A stretch of 64,000 bases of DNA from G965247475 sp965247475 (GCA_965247475.1 OZ252016.1:1116001-1180000); one strand, 5' to 3'; counted from the first letter of the stretch, positions 8,179-16,489 are shown. The notes: generated by a model not told the origin, from the sequence alone. A program made the numbers and translations.

Positions 8179-8275
8179 CTTCAGCTAGGCCGTTGCACGG
8201 ACGGCCAGCGGGAACCTTCCCGTGAGAATCGTTATGTAAATCAGTGCACGCAGCACTCGCACGGCCCGCGCACCG

Positions 8276-9037
8276 ATGCCATCGCGAGCGCCTACACTTG
8301 CGGCCGTGGACTTCTCGGAATTCGGGTGCGGCGGCGGGTCGCTGGATCGGCGGACCTTTATGGCCGGGCTTGCGGGCACGGGCATCGCCGCGGCCGGCTT
8401 GCCCGCAATCGCGGCGATGCCGTCACCGCGGCCGTTGCCGATCTTCGGCCTTCCCTTTGCCGGACCCCCGTCGATGCGCTCGTGGTTCGTGACCCAGTGG
8501 TACGGCAACACGACGTTCGCGTACCGCATGCGGCGCGAGTTCTACCAGTCCGGGCAAGGCCTGCACTTTGGCGTGGATATTGCGGCCCCATGTCGGACGC
8601 CGGTGCTGGCCATCGGCTACGGCGTGGTCCGCGAGGTCGACGGCGTGCGCCGAGCCTGGCCGCATCACGTGGTGATCGATCATCCCAACGGGGTGTCGTC
8701 CGTGTACGGCCATTTGATCGAACGCTCGGACCTGCAACCCGGTGATCTGATTCGGCGCGGCGATGTCGTCGGGGTGAGCGGCGACTCGGCGACGCTTCGG
8801 TGCAATGGCTCGCCGCATCTGCATCTCGAGATCAGGTATGCGGACATGACGGCGGCGACCAACCCGATCCTCTGGATAGACGCGGATTGGCCGTCGCTCA
8901 CATTGGGCATCTCGGAGCCCGCCTTCCAGGTCGATCTGGATGAGCCTGGCCGCTGGCAGTCGATCTATGCCCAGCCGGATGTGAGCTTCTGGGGCCCGGC
9001 CCTGAACGAATACGCGCGCACGTGGCCGACCATCTGA
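8276..9037 (+). CDS. Exported M23-family metallopeptidase (LytM-type)
   Basis: A 253-residue protein with a Tat-type signal (Arg25-Arg26 in LDRRTFMAGLAG, hydrophobic to about 47) and a peptidase M23 domain. The zinc ligands are visible: His97 and Asp101 in HFGVDIA, and HLHLE (His181, His183) near the end of the domain. M23 enzymes cut peptidoglycan cross-bridges or, when degenerate, activate other hydrolases; here the metal site looks complete. A GTG at 8306 (residue 11) is an equally good start and has a TACACT hexamer 7 bases upstream, which would suit a leaderless transcript. Its stop overlaps the next gene by 16 bases. Confidence 0.85.
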   Translation: MPSRAPTLAAVDFSEFGCGGGSLDRRTFMAGLAGTGIAAAGLPAIAAMPSPRPLPIFGLPFAGPPSMRSWFVTQWYGNTTFAYRMRREFYQSGQGLHFGVDIAAPCRTPVLAIGYGVVREVDGVRRAWPHHVVIDHPNGVSSVYGHLIERSDLQPGDLIRRGDVVGVSGDSATLRCNGSPHLHLEIRYADMTAATNPILWIDADWPSLTLGISEPAFQVDLDEPGRWQSIYAQPDVSFWGPALNEYARTWPTI

Positions 9038-10002
9038 GCCAGCCATCCGTCAGCGACACGATCATCCGGGTTGGGCCGGTGTCGACCGGCTGGCTGTGGT
9101 CGCTCGATGGCACGGAGCTCTGGTACTACCACAAGCCCGATGCGGGGCCGGCCGGCACCTGGGCGGTAGACGCGACGACCGGGCGTGCACGCCACGTTGA
9201 CGGTCGCTGGGGGGACTTCTCGCCGTCGCGTCGCTACATTCTTATCGCCGACCACGCGCTGGGGCGCACGACCGTCCACGACCGCCAGGCCGACACCTCG
9301 TGGGTCCTCTGGCCGACCGGCGGGCGTCTGGTGCCGAGTCCCGACGAGACCGAGGTGGCGTTTGGCAATCGCTGGCAGGGAATCGATCCGCCGTGGATGC
9401 GGCCCGCGGACCTGTACCGAATGGACATCGAGGGATCGGAACGGGTCCGGCTTGGCACGACCATCGGATCCCCGCTCGGCTGGCGCTCCAACGGCCGCCT
9501 GCTGGTCGTCGGACGCGACACCCTCGACGACCCGGCGGTCTTGCGCGAGTTCGACCGGGACGGCGCCACGACCGCCGAATGGGTGCTGGGCCAGCGGTTG
9601 CGCGGGCTCCAACTCTCACCGACCGGCCGGTATCTGGCCTACGCGGACGTGCTGGGCCCGGAAGGTCCGGGCGGCCAGTTCATCCTGAATGTCGACACCG
9701 GACATCGAGCGCCGCTCTACGGACCGGCGAGCTTGCGCTGGCTCCCCGATGAGTCGGGGGCGCTGGTGATTCCGGGCCGGCGGCTGCGGGGCTCTCCGTT
9801 TCGCGTCTGGCGCCTGCGGGCCCCGGAGCTGACGATCGACCAACCGCTCACGGACCCCGACGTCCAGCGCATCGACATGGAGTGGTTCGATTGGCGGATC
9901 AGTCCGGCGGGCGGCGCATTCGCCTATCGGTCGGCGCACAAGCTGGACCTGCGGGTGGTGCGCTGGCCCGTGGAGGAGCGGCCGGGAGCGGTCCAAGGCT
10001 AA
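9022..10002 (+). CDS. Beta-propeller (WD40/TolB-like) protein
   Basis: A 326-residue protein made of repeated beta-strand units with the wording of TolB/WD40-like propellers, for example SPSRRYILIAD, SPDETEVAFG, SPTGRYLAYAD and SPAGGAFAYRS, each a blade start of the form SP.g.yiay. No signal peptide or catalytic motif is evident. The GTG start lies inside the end of the M23 peptidase gene (16-base overlap), which points to translational coupling and perhaps a joint role in envelope maintenance. The 3' end overlaps the convergent gcvPB gene by 4 bases. The specific function is unknown. Confidence 0.75.
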   Translation: MADHLSQPSVSDTIIRVGPVSTGWLWSLDGTELWYYHKPDAGPAGTWAVDATTGRARHVDGRWGDFSPSRRYILIADHALGRTTVHDRQADTSWVLWPTGGRLVPSPDETEVAFGNRWQGIDPPWMRPADLYRMDIEGSERVRLGTTIGSPLGWRSNGRLLVVGRDTLDDPAVLREFDRDGATTAEWVLGQRLRGLQLSPTGRYLAYADVLGPEGPGGQFILNVDTGHRAPLYGPASLRWLPDESGALVIPGRRLRGSPFRVWRLRAPELTIDQPLTDPDVQRIDMEWFDWRISPAGGAFAYRSAHKLDLRVVRWPVEERPGAVQG

Positions 10003-11462
10003 GCGCGGGTCGGCGGTCTCCAGCGAACGTCGGGGCGGCGGTTCGCCGTCACTTCGTCGAGCCTCCGAACCGGTGCGGTGAGCGGTGCGTCCCGGACGGC
10101 CTGGGGCCTCGACTCTGCTTCGCGGGCGATCGCGACCATGGCGTCGACCAGCGCGTCCAGCGACTGCTTGGACTCGGTCTCGGTCGGCTCAATCATGAGC
10201 GCTTCGTCGACGATCAGCGGGAAGTACACCGTGGGCGGATGGACGCCGAAGTCGATCAGGCGCTTGGCGATGTCCACCGTGTGCGCGCCCTGGCGCGCCT
10301 GGCGAGCGCCGCTGAACACGACTTCGTGCATGCAGGCCCGGTCGTAGGGCAGGTCGTAGTGCGGCGCCAACCGGACCCGCAGGTAGTTGGCGGCGAGCAC
10401 CGCGTCCCCGCTCGCCTCGCAAAGGCCCGCCGCGCCGAGGCTGCGGATGTACGTATGCGCGCGCACCAGGTTGCCAAAGTTCCCGAGGTGGGAGTGCACC
10501 CGGCCGGTGCTCTGCTCACCCGCGGGCGCCAGTCGCAGCGTGCCCGAGTCGTCCTCCTGGATGCGCGGTCCGGGCAGATAGGGGACGAGATGCGCGTGCA
10601 CGGCCAGCGCTCCGGCGCCCGGACCTCCGCCGCCGTGCGGCGTGCTGAAGGTCTTGTGCAGGTTCATGTGCATCACGTCGATTCCGAGATCGCCGGGCCG
10701 GACCCGACCCAGCAGCGCGTTCAGATTCGCGCCGTCGCAGTAGACCTGCCCGCCGGCGGCGTGCACGCGGCTCGTCACTTCCAGGATCCGGCGCTCGAAC
10801 AGGCCCAGCGTGCTGGGCAGCGTGAGCATCAGCGCGGCGACCGAATCGTCGAGCTTCGCGTCGAGCTCGTCGATGTCAATGCCGCCGTCGGCCGCGGTCG
10901 TCAGCGGCACGACTGCCAGCCCGGTCATCGCGGCGGTGGCCGGGTTCGTGCCGTGCGCCGAGTCGGGGACGAGGACCTTGGAACGGGTCTGGTCGCCGCG
11001 GTCGGCCAGGAAGGCGCGGATGCACAGCATGCCGCTCATCTCACCCTGCGACCCGGCCGCGGGCTGTGTGCTGACCGCGGGAAACCCCGTGATCTCGCCG
11101 AGCAGGGCCTCCAGCTCGCGAATCAGCGCGAGCGCCCCCTGGACCGACAGCGCCGGCTGGTACGGATGGACTGCGGTGAACCCGGGCAGCCGTGCGACCG
11201 CCTCGTTGATCTTGGGGTTGTACTTCATCGTGCAGGACCCGAGCGGGTACATCGCCGTGTCCACGCTGTGGTTGCGCTGCGACAGGCGCACGAAGTGGCG
11301 CATGACATCCACCTCCGACACCTCCGGGAGATCGAGATCGCGGCGCAGCTCGGATTCGGGAAGCGCGGTCGCGGCGTCCACCGGATCGAACTGCGGCAAT
11401 GGCGGCCGCACACCCGTGCGGCCGGGGACCGAGAGATCGAAGATCAGCGGCTCGCTAGTCAC
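9999..11462 (-). CDS. gcvPB: Glycine dehydrogenase (decarboxylating) subunit 2
   Basis: GcvPB is the PLP-bearing half of the two-subunit P-protein, which decarboxylates glycine and passes the aminomethyl group to the lipoyl arm of GcvH. The PLP lysine is Lys270 in MNLHKTFSTPHGGGGPG, with DSAHGTNPA (167-175) and PLGSCTMKYNPK (73-84) also diagnostic. I chose the GTG at 11462 because GAGGAG lies at the right distance before it; an upstream in-frame GTG at 11474 overlaps that ribosome site. The start overlaps the gcvPA stop by 8 bases. Length (487) is normal. Confidence 0.95.
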   Translation of the reverse strand: MTSEPLIFDLSVPGRTGVRPPLPQFDPVDAATALPESELRRDLDLPEVSEVDVMRHFVRLSQRNHSVDTAMYPLGSCTMKYNPKINEAVARLPGFTAVHPYQPALSVQGALALIRELEALLGEITGFPAVSTQPAAGSQGEMSGMLCIRAFLADRGDQTRSKVLVPDSAHGTNPATAAMTGLAVVPLTTAADGGIDIDELDAKLDDSVAALMLTLPSTLGLFERRILEVTSRVHAAGGQVYCDGANLNALLGRVRPGDLGIDVMHMNLHKTFSTPHGGGGPGAGALAVHAHLVPYLPGPRIQEDDSGTLRLAPAGEQSTGRVHSHLGNFGNLVRAHTYIRSLGAAGLCEASGDAVLAANYLRVRLAPHYDLPYDRACMHEVVFSGARQARQGAHTVDIAKRLIDFGVHPPTVYFPLIVDEALMIEPTETESKQSLDALVDAMVAIAREAESRPQAVRDAPLTAPVRRLDEVTANRRPDVRWRPPTRA

Positions 11463-12813
11463 GCAGCTCCTCACGCCAGGCGGTCGCCAGCGTCTCCACG
11501 TCGCTGGCCGTCGTGAGGTCCGTGGCGCACACGAGCACGGCGTCGCTCAATTCCGACGACAGCGGCGCCAGCCCGAATCCGGCAAGGGCGCCGCGGTCCA
11601 GGAGCCGCGCGATGGTCTGCTGGGCGGGACGCGGCGAACGGACGACGAATTCGTGAAAGAACGGTGACCGCGTGGCAACGGACACGCCGGCCTCGCTCAG
11701 CGCCTCGGCGCACCGATGCGCCGCGCTGAGGCTCTGCCGGGCCAGCGCCTTCACGCCAGACGCGCCGAGCGCGCTCAGCCCGATCGCCGCGCCGAGCGCC
11801 ACCAGCGCTTGGTTGGTGGTGATGTTCGAGGTGGCACGCTCGCGCCGGATGTGCTGCTCGCGGGTCTGCAGCGTGAGCACGAACCCCTGGTGGCCATCCA
11901 GATCGGTCGTCCGCCCGGAGATGCGCCCGGGCATGCGCCGGACGAACTCCTGTCGCGCCGCGAACATCCCCGCCCCGGGACCTCCGAACGCGGGCGGCCC
12001 GACCAGCGAGCGAAGCTCGCCCACCACGACATCCGCTTCCAGTTCTCCGGGCGGCGTGAGCACTCCCAGCGTGACCGGGTCGGTGACGACGTACACCAGC
12101 TTTGCGCCGTGGCGGCGGGCCGCCTCGATCACCGGTGATGGGTCGACGACGCAACCGAGGAAGTCGGGGCGCTGAAGCACCACGCAGCTGGTCGCATCGT
12201 CGATGGCCGCCGCCAGCGGCGCCAGATCGGGGATCAAGCCACGGGAGTCGTCGCGCCACGCCCGCACGGTGACGATGTCAACGTCGAGCGCCCGCGAATA
12301 CGTGGCGGCAACCTCCCGGTACGCGGGATGCACCGTGTCGGCAACGACGACGCGGCGGCGGCGGGTGATCGCCCGGCACATGAGAACCGCCTCGGCGAGC
12401 GCCGACGCGCCGTCGTAGAGCGACGCGTTCGCCACATCCATCGCCGCGAGGCTGCAGATGAGTGTCTGGAACTCGTACATCGCCTGGAGCGTCCCCTGTG
12501 ACATCTCCGCCTGATAGGGCGTGTAGGGCGTGTACCACTCCGAGCGCAGCAGCTGCTGATCGACCAGCGCGGGCACGAAGTGCCGGTAGAAGCCGGCCCC
12601 CAGGAAGCTCGGAAGGTCGTCGAGCGTGCGATTTGCCGCCGCGTACCCGGAGAAGTGCCGCAGCGCGTCCATCTCCGGAAGCGCGGGCGGCAGGTTCAGC
12701 TCGGGATCGCGGAACTCGGATGGGATATCGACAAACAGATCGTCGATGCTCTCAACACCGATCGCCCGCAACATCTCGTTGCGGTCCGCGTCGGTGTTAG
12801 GCGCGTAGCTCAT
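11455..12813 (-). CDS. gcvPA: Glycine dehydrogenase (decarboxylating) subunit 1
   Basis: GcvPA is the non-PLP half of the heterotetrameric P-protein of the glycine cleavage system. The 452-residue sequence shows the family blocks FLGAGFYRHFVPALVDQ, SEWYTPYTPYQAEMSQGTLQ, the NASLYDGASALAEA motif and GGPGAGMFAAR. It starts inside the 3' end of gcvH (17-base overlap) and its own end overlaps gcvPB, so the three genes are translated as a coupled set. The two-gene form of P-protein is typical of Gram-positive bacteria, Chloroflexota, Thermus and archaea. Confidence 0.96.
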   Translation of the reverse strand: MSYAPNTDADRNEMLRAIGVESIDDLFVDIPSEFRDPELNLPPALPEMDALRHFSGYAAANRTLDDLPSFLGAGFYRHFVPALVDQQLLRSEWYTPYTPYQAEMSQGTLQAMYEFQTLICSLAAMDVANASLYDGASALAEAVLMCRAITRRRRVVVADTVHPAYREVAATYSRALDVDIVTVRAWRDDSRGLIPDLAPLAAAIDDATSCVVLQRPDFLGCVVDPSPVIEAARRHGAKLVYVVTDPVTLGVLTPPGELEADVVVGELRSLVGPPAFGGPGAGMFAARQEFVRRMPGRISGRTTDLDGHQGFVLTLQTREQHIRRERATSNITTNQALVALGAAIGLSALGASGVKALARQSLSAAHRCAEALSEAGVSVATRSPFFHEFVVRSPRPAQQTIARLLDRGALAGFGLAPLSSELSDAVLVCATDLTTASDVETLATAWREELRD

Positions 12814-13183
12814 CTACGAGCCGCGTGTAGGCCGCCGCGTCCAGCAACTCGTCGACGTGCGAGATGTCGCTCGCGCTCAGCTTGATCATCCATCCCGCGC
12901 CATACGGATCGGCGTTCACCGACTCGGGCTGGGTCTGAAGGGCGTCATTCACGGCCGTTACGCTCCCGGCGACCGGGCTGAACAGCGCCGAGACCGCCTT
13001 GATGGACTCCACCGTGCCGAACTCGTCCATACGGTCCAGAACATCGCCAACCTGCGGGAGCTCGACGTACACCACGTCGCCAAGCTCCTCCTGGGCGTAG
13101 TCGGTGACGCCGATCGTGATCTGATCGCCGTCAACTCTGGCCCACTCGTGCTCACGCGTGTACCGAAGCTCGTCCGGAACCAT
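12797..13183 (-). CDS. gcvH: Glycine cleavage system H protein
   Basis: GcvH carries the aminomethyl group on a lipoylated lysine between the P, T and L proteins. The 128-residue protein has the lipoyl motif GTVESIKAVSALFSPV with Lys62 as the modified residue, and the YTREHEWARV opening. The ATG at 13183 is chosen because AGAGGG sits just upstream and the protein then begins as the family does; an ATG at 13210 would add nine residues. It is the first gene of gcvH-gcvPA-gcvPB and diverges from mazG. The 80-bp gap upstream is too short for a tandem glycine riboswitch. Confidence 0.95.
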   Translation of the reverse strand: MVPDELRYTREHEWARVDGDQITIGVTDYAQEELGDVVYVELPQVGDVLDRMDEFGTVESIKAVSALFSPVAGSVTAVNDALQTQPESVNADPYGAGWMIKLSASDISHVDELLDAAAYTRLVDELRA

Positions 13184-13263
13184 GCGCCCTCTGGCGATCT
13201 CGCCAGCCAATCAAGAGCGACGCCTAGAATAGCCCAGCACATTCCGGACGCCGTGGGCAGCGC

Positions 13264-14517
13264 GTGGCTGATCGCACATCCGTCTCGATCGTCTTCATGG
13301 GGACCGGTCGCCGTCGCGATCTGTCCGCGGCGGCACTGGACGCCGTGCGCGCCGCCGACGTGCGCGCGGCCTGGGCAAATCCGCCGGCCGATCTGCTGGA
13401 CGGCGATCTGACGCGCTTGCCCGCGGCGCCCGACGTGGATGCTTGGGAATCACGTCTCGAGGGCCTGACCGGGCGCCTGGTCTACCTGGCGCCGGGCTAT
13501 GGCCCGGATGACGATCCAGCCGTCCCGGCCCTCGAAGCGGCGTCCAGGCGACTCGATCTCAGCGCGGAGCGCATCGGCGAATGCGGACCCGAGCTGGACG
13601 GAGCGGCGGTGGTGGGGCCGGCTTCGCGGTCGTGGCGACCGGACCCCGCGCGCACGACCCTCGTGCGCGGCATCGTCGATGTCGGCGCGCTCGACGACTG
13701 GGCCGGACGTCTCGAGGCCGCGTACGGAACTCCCGCGAGCCTGCGGCTGCGCGCGTGGTCCGACGCCGCGTGGGGGCCGCTTGACCAACCTACGGCCGAG
13801 CGCTCGTATCCAGTCATGCTGCGCGCCGAACCCATTCCGGACACGGAGACCCGCTCGACCGACTACCTGCTCGACCTGATGGAGAGGCTGCTCGGCCCCG
13901 AGGGCTGCCCATGGGACCGTGAGCAGACGCATCGGTCGCTCCGCCGCTACCTGGTCGAAGAGACGCACGAAGTGCTCACGGCGATCGAATCAGAGGACGC
14001 CGACGCTCTCGCCGACGAGCTCGGGGACCTGCTGCTGCAAATCGCGTTTCATGCGGAGATCGCGCGGCGGGGCGGCGATTTCGGCTGGCCCGATGTGGTC
14101 GCCGCGATCTCGGAGAAGCTGGTCCGGCGCCACCCGCATGTGTTCGGGGACCTGCACGCGCGAGACGCGCGGGACGTGAAGGCGATCTGGGACTCGATCA
14201 AGCTCCAGGAGCGGGACGGATCTGACGATCCGCTCGACTCGATTCCAGCCACGTTGCCGCCGCTGATGTACGCGCGCGAGCTCGCCGGGCACGCCGACCG
14301 GCTCGGTATCGACCTGGGAACGGCGGACGGACCGGCGACCGCGCTGTCCGCGGCCCTGGACGACCTGGGTGACCGTCTGGACGCCGGCGCCGTCGGCGAT
14401 GCGATCCTCGAGATCGCCAGCTGCGCCGCGGCGATCGGCGTCGATCCGGAGATGGCTGTGCGGGACGCGACCGCGCGGTTGCGTGCCCGGATCGAGGCGG
14501 CGTCGCACCCGCGCTGA
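13264..14517 (+). CDS. mazG: MazG nucleotide pyrophosphohydrolase with degenerate N-terminal domain
   Basis: MazG hydrolyses nucleoside triphosphates to monophosphates and pyrophosphate, clearing abnormal nucleotides or adjusting ppGpp. The MazG domain starts near residue 203 (LMERLLGPEGCPWDREQTH) and holds the metal-binding motif VEETHE (231-236) paired with DELGD (251-255), followed by the KLVRRHPHVFGD signature. The first 190 residues sit where YabN-type fusions carry a tetrapyrrole (SAM-dependent) methylase, and the opening VSIVFMGTGRRRDLS vaguely recalls it. The later methylase motifs are not recognisable and the domain looks shortened. Start is GTG at 13264. Confidence 0.88.
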   Translation: MADRTSVSIVFMGTGRRRDLSAAALDAVRAADVRAAWANPPADLLDGDLTRLPAAPDVDAWESRLEGLTGRLVYLAPGYGPDDDPAVPALEAASRRLDLSAERIGECGPELDGAAVVGPASRSWRPDPARTTLVRGIVDVGALDDWAGRLEAAYGTPASLRLRAWSDAAWGPLDQPTAERSYPVMLRAEPIPDTETRSTDYLLDLMERLLGPEGCPWDREQTHRSLRRYLVEETHEVLTAIESEDADALADELGDLLLQIAFHAEIARRGGDFGWPDVVAAISEKLVRRHPHVFGDLHARDARDVKAIWDSIKLQERDGSDDPLDSIPATLPPLMYARELAGHADRLGIDLGTADGPATALSAALDDLGDRLDAGAVGDAILEIASCAAAIGVDPEMAVRDATARLRARIEAASHPR

Positions 14518-14601
14518 GTCGATCGGTTCCGGTTGGAATATTATGTAAAGTTACGGTGCAACCCTGATCGCGCCACCGCGGGGTCGTAGGAGCCGGTCGT
14601 C

Positions 14602-14610
14602 TGTGACAAT
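14602..14610 (+). promoter_or_regulatory. Possible extended -10 for a leaderless P1 peptidase transcript
   Basis: TGTGACAAT, an extended -10-like nonamer, lies 8 bases before the ATG of the P1 peptidase gene, which has no Shine-Dalgarno. That spacing is what a leaderless mRNA would need. No -35 is evident 17 bases upstream, so the call is weak. Confidence 0.25.
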
Positions 14611-14618
14611 CTCCCTTC

Positions 14619-15566
14619 ATGGCGGATTCCAACGACACCATTACAGCGGTCCCGGGAGTCGCCGTCGGCAGCTGGACGGACTCGGCGGCCGGGACGGGCT
14701 GCACGGTCGTCGTGTTCACGCCGTCGGCGGTGGCGGGCGTCGACGTGCGCGGGTCGTCGCCGGGTACGCGCGAGACTGACGTGCTCGCACCGCTCGGCGC
14801 CGTGGCCCGAATCGACGCGATCCTGCTCACGGGCGGCAGCGCCTTCGGACTGGGCGCCGCGGACGGCGTGGTGCGCTGGCTCGAAGCGCGGGGCCGCGGG
14901 CACCCCACGCCGGCCGGGCCCGTGCCGATCGTTCCGGCGGCCGTGATTTTTGATCTCATGATCGGCGACGCCGCGGTGCGGCCGAGCGCCGACGCGGGTT
15001 ACGCGGCCGTGTCGGCGGCGTCGGCGGAACCCGTCTCGCTGGGCAACGTTGGCGCGGGCGCTGGCGCGGTCGTCGGCGACAAACGAGCTGGAACCAAGGG
15101 AGGCCTCGGGTCGGCTATCCGGCGTCGCGGCGCCCTGGTTGTCGGCGCGCTGGCCGTGGTGAACTCGGTCGGAAACGTGTATGACCCCGCCACCGGTCGA
15201 TCGCTGGCGGGCTCGCGCGACGAGGACGGGCGCATCATTGAGTTCGCCGACCGCGTCGCGCCTGGCCTGAACACCACGCTCGGGGTCGTCGCCACCAACG
15301 CGCCGCTGACCAAGGTCGAGGCCACCAAGGTCGCGCAGATGGCGCACGACGGGCTGGCGCGCGTCATCCGGCCCGCGCACGGGGTCCACGACGGCGATAC
15401 GATCTTCGCCGCCTCCGTGGGCGACGCCGACGTCGACGCCGACGTGACCGCGGTTGGTCATCTCGGCGCGGAGGCGATGGCCGGGGCGATCGTCAGCGCC
15501 GTGCGCGCGGCGACATCGGCGCATGGGGTACCGGCGGCGGTGGACCTGCAGGCGGACAGCGCGTGA
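14619..15566 (+). CDS. P1 family peptidase (DmpA/NylC-type N-terminal nucleophile hydrolase)
   Basis: A 315-residue member of the self-cleaving P1 peptidase family, which includes L-aminopeptidase DmpA, beta-aminopeptidases and the nylon-oligomer hydrolase NylC. The autoproteolysis and nucleophile site is LNTTLGVVATNAPL (residues 217-230); cleavage before Thr219 would expose the catalytic threonine. The upstream LTGGSAFGL (70-78) and GNVGAGAGA (142-150) motifs are also family marks. The substrate is unknown. Its stop overlaps the next gene by 4 bases (GTGA), so a SAM hydrolase is co-translated with it. Confidence 0.88.
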   Translation: MADSNDTITAVPGVAVGSWTDSAAGTGCTVVVFTPSAVAGVDVRGSSPGTRETDVLAPLGAVARIDAILLTGGSAFGLGAADGVVRWLEARGRGHPTPAGPVPIVPAAVIFDLMIGDAAVRPSADAGYAAVSAASAEPVSLGNVGAGAGAVVGDKRAGTKGGLGSAIRRRGALVVGALAVVNSVGNVYDPATGRSLAGSRDEDGRIIEFADRVAPGLNTTLGVVATNAPLTKVEATKVAQMAHDGLARVIRPAHGVHDGDTIFAASVGDADVDADVTAVGHLGAEAMAGAIVSAVRAATSAHGVPAAVDLQADSA

Positions 15567-16333
15567 CGCCGCCGCGCATCGTCGCCTTCGTCACGGACTT
15601 TGGAACGGACGATCCCTACGCCGGCCAAATGGAGGCGGTGGTCGCGGCGGCCGCGCCGCATGTCCGCGTCGTTCACATCACCCACGGGATCCCGCCGCAC
15701 AATGTCCAGGTCGGCGCCGTCGTCGTGGCCGCGAGCGCCCGGCTGCTCCCGGCCGGGGCGGTCCTGGTCGCTGTCGTGGACCCGGGCGTCGGGACCGAGC
15801 GCCGCGGCCTCATCGTTCGAGCCGGCGAGCGCTGGCTCGTGGGGCCGGACAACGGATTGCTGCTGGGGGGCGAACCGCCCGCCGGCGTGTGGCAGCTAGA
15901 CCGCCCGGATGCGTGGCGGCGCGACCCCTCGCCGACGTTCCACGGCCGCGACGTGTTCGCGCCGGTTGCCGCGCGCCTGGCCCTGTACGACCGCCCCGAC
16001 GCGCTCGGTTCGCCGATCGACGACCCGCTCCCGGCGCCAACCCGCCCGGCCGGCGAGGACGCCTCAGGCACAAGCGGCGCCGTGATCTATGTCGATCGCT
16101 TCGGGAACCTCATCACGAACGTCCCGGAACGACTCGCGCCGGTGGGAACCGCCTCACGCATCTCGATCGCGGGTCGCCAGATCGACGGCATACAGCGGAC
16201 GTACGGCGACGGTCAGGCGCCGGTCGCGCTGGTCGGCAGCTGGGGCCTGCTGGAGATCGCGGTTCCCGGCGCGTCCGCGGCCGCGGCGCTGGAAGCCGGC
16301 GCGGGAACAGCGGTCACCGTCGAGCGGCGCTGA
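15563..16333 (+). CDS. SAM hydrolase/SAM-dependent halogenase-fold protein (DUF62)
   Basis: A 256-residue protein of the SAM hydroxide adenosyltransferase family, whose members split S-adenosylmethionine to adenosine and methionine using an activated water; fluorinase and chlorinase are relatives. Motifs in order are FVTDFGTDDPYAG (9-21), VDPGVGTERRG, VGPDNGLL, FHGRDVFAPVAARLA and YVDRFGNLITNV. The active-site Asp is in DFGTDDPY. There is no 20-odd-residue loop of the fluorinase type in view, so hydrolysis is the likely activity. The GTG start overlaps the P1 peptidase stop. Confidence 0.9.
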   Translation: MTPPRIVAFVTDFGTDDPYAGQMEAVVAAAAPHVRVVHITHGIPPHNVQVGAVVVAASARLLPAGAVLVAVVDPGVGTERRGLIVRAGERWLVGPDNGLLLGGEPPAGVWQLDRPDAWRRDPSPTFHGRDVFAPVAARLALYDRPDALGSPIDDPLPAPTRPAGEDASGTSGAVIYVDRFGNLITNVPERLAPVGTASRISIAGRQIDGIQRTYGDGQAPVALVGSWGLLEIAVPGASAAAALEAGAGTAVTVERR

Positions 16334-16457
16334 GCGCCAGCACGAGCGGTCGAGACGGCGCCCGTTGCGGAACTCATCGCCGCCGATGAGGCAATCGGGG
16401 ACACTGGGCCGACTCCCCGCCGCTCCTAGGTTGAGCTCCGTGTCGAACAACATCGCC

Positions 16458-16487
16458 GGGCACGTCCGCGCCCTTCGGGCCGTGCCC
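16458..16487 (+). promoter_or_regulatory. Nested hairpin directly before the M50 protease start
   Basis: GGGCACG (16458-16464) pairs with CGTGCCC (16481-16487), and inside it GCCC-TTC-GGGC (16470-16480) forms a second hairpin. The structure ends 2 bases before the first possible ATG (16490) and would hide it, so it may control translation or mean that the ATG at 16514 is used. The rest of the 156-bp gap after the SAM hydrolase gene shows nothing else. Confidence 0.35.
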
Positions 16488-16489
16488 CT

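Larger units (their letters stand above)
7517..8275. other. 759-bp gene-poor intergenic region
   Basis: Between the recombinase gene and the M23 peptidase gene I see no convincing coding region. An open frame from 7789 running into the peptidase gene has no recognisable protein character and crosses palindromic repeats. The stretch holds the recombinase promoter, an AT-rich inverted repeat (7777-7808), a compound palindromic repeat (8016-8099), a second repeat unit (8148-8178) and a TTATGTAAA motif (8232-8240). Confidence 0.6.

Noticed and set aside
7517..8275. Remnant prophage or integron around the tyrosine recombinase
   Set aside because: No phage, cassette or attC-like array is present; the recombinase resembles Xer and its neighbours are housekeeping genes.
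7789..8745. 318-codon plus frame through the gene-poor region
   Set aside because: It crosses palindromic repeats and then runs out of frame through the M23 peptidase gene; composition is low-complexity and no motif is visible.
13184..13263. Glycine riboswitch before gcvH
   Set aside because: Only 80 bases separate gcvH from a divergent gene, too short for even one full aptamer with an expression platform, and no conserved core is visible.
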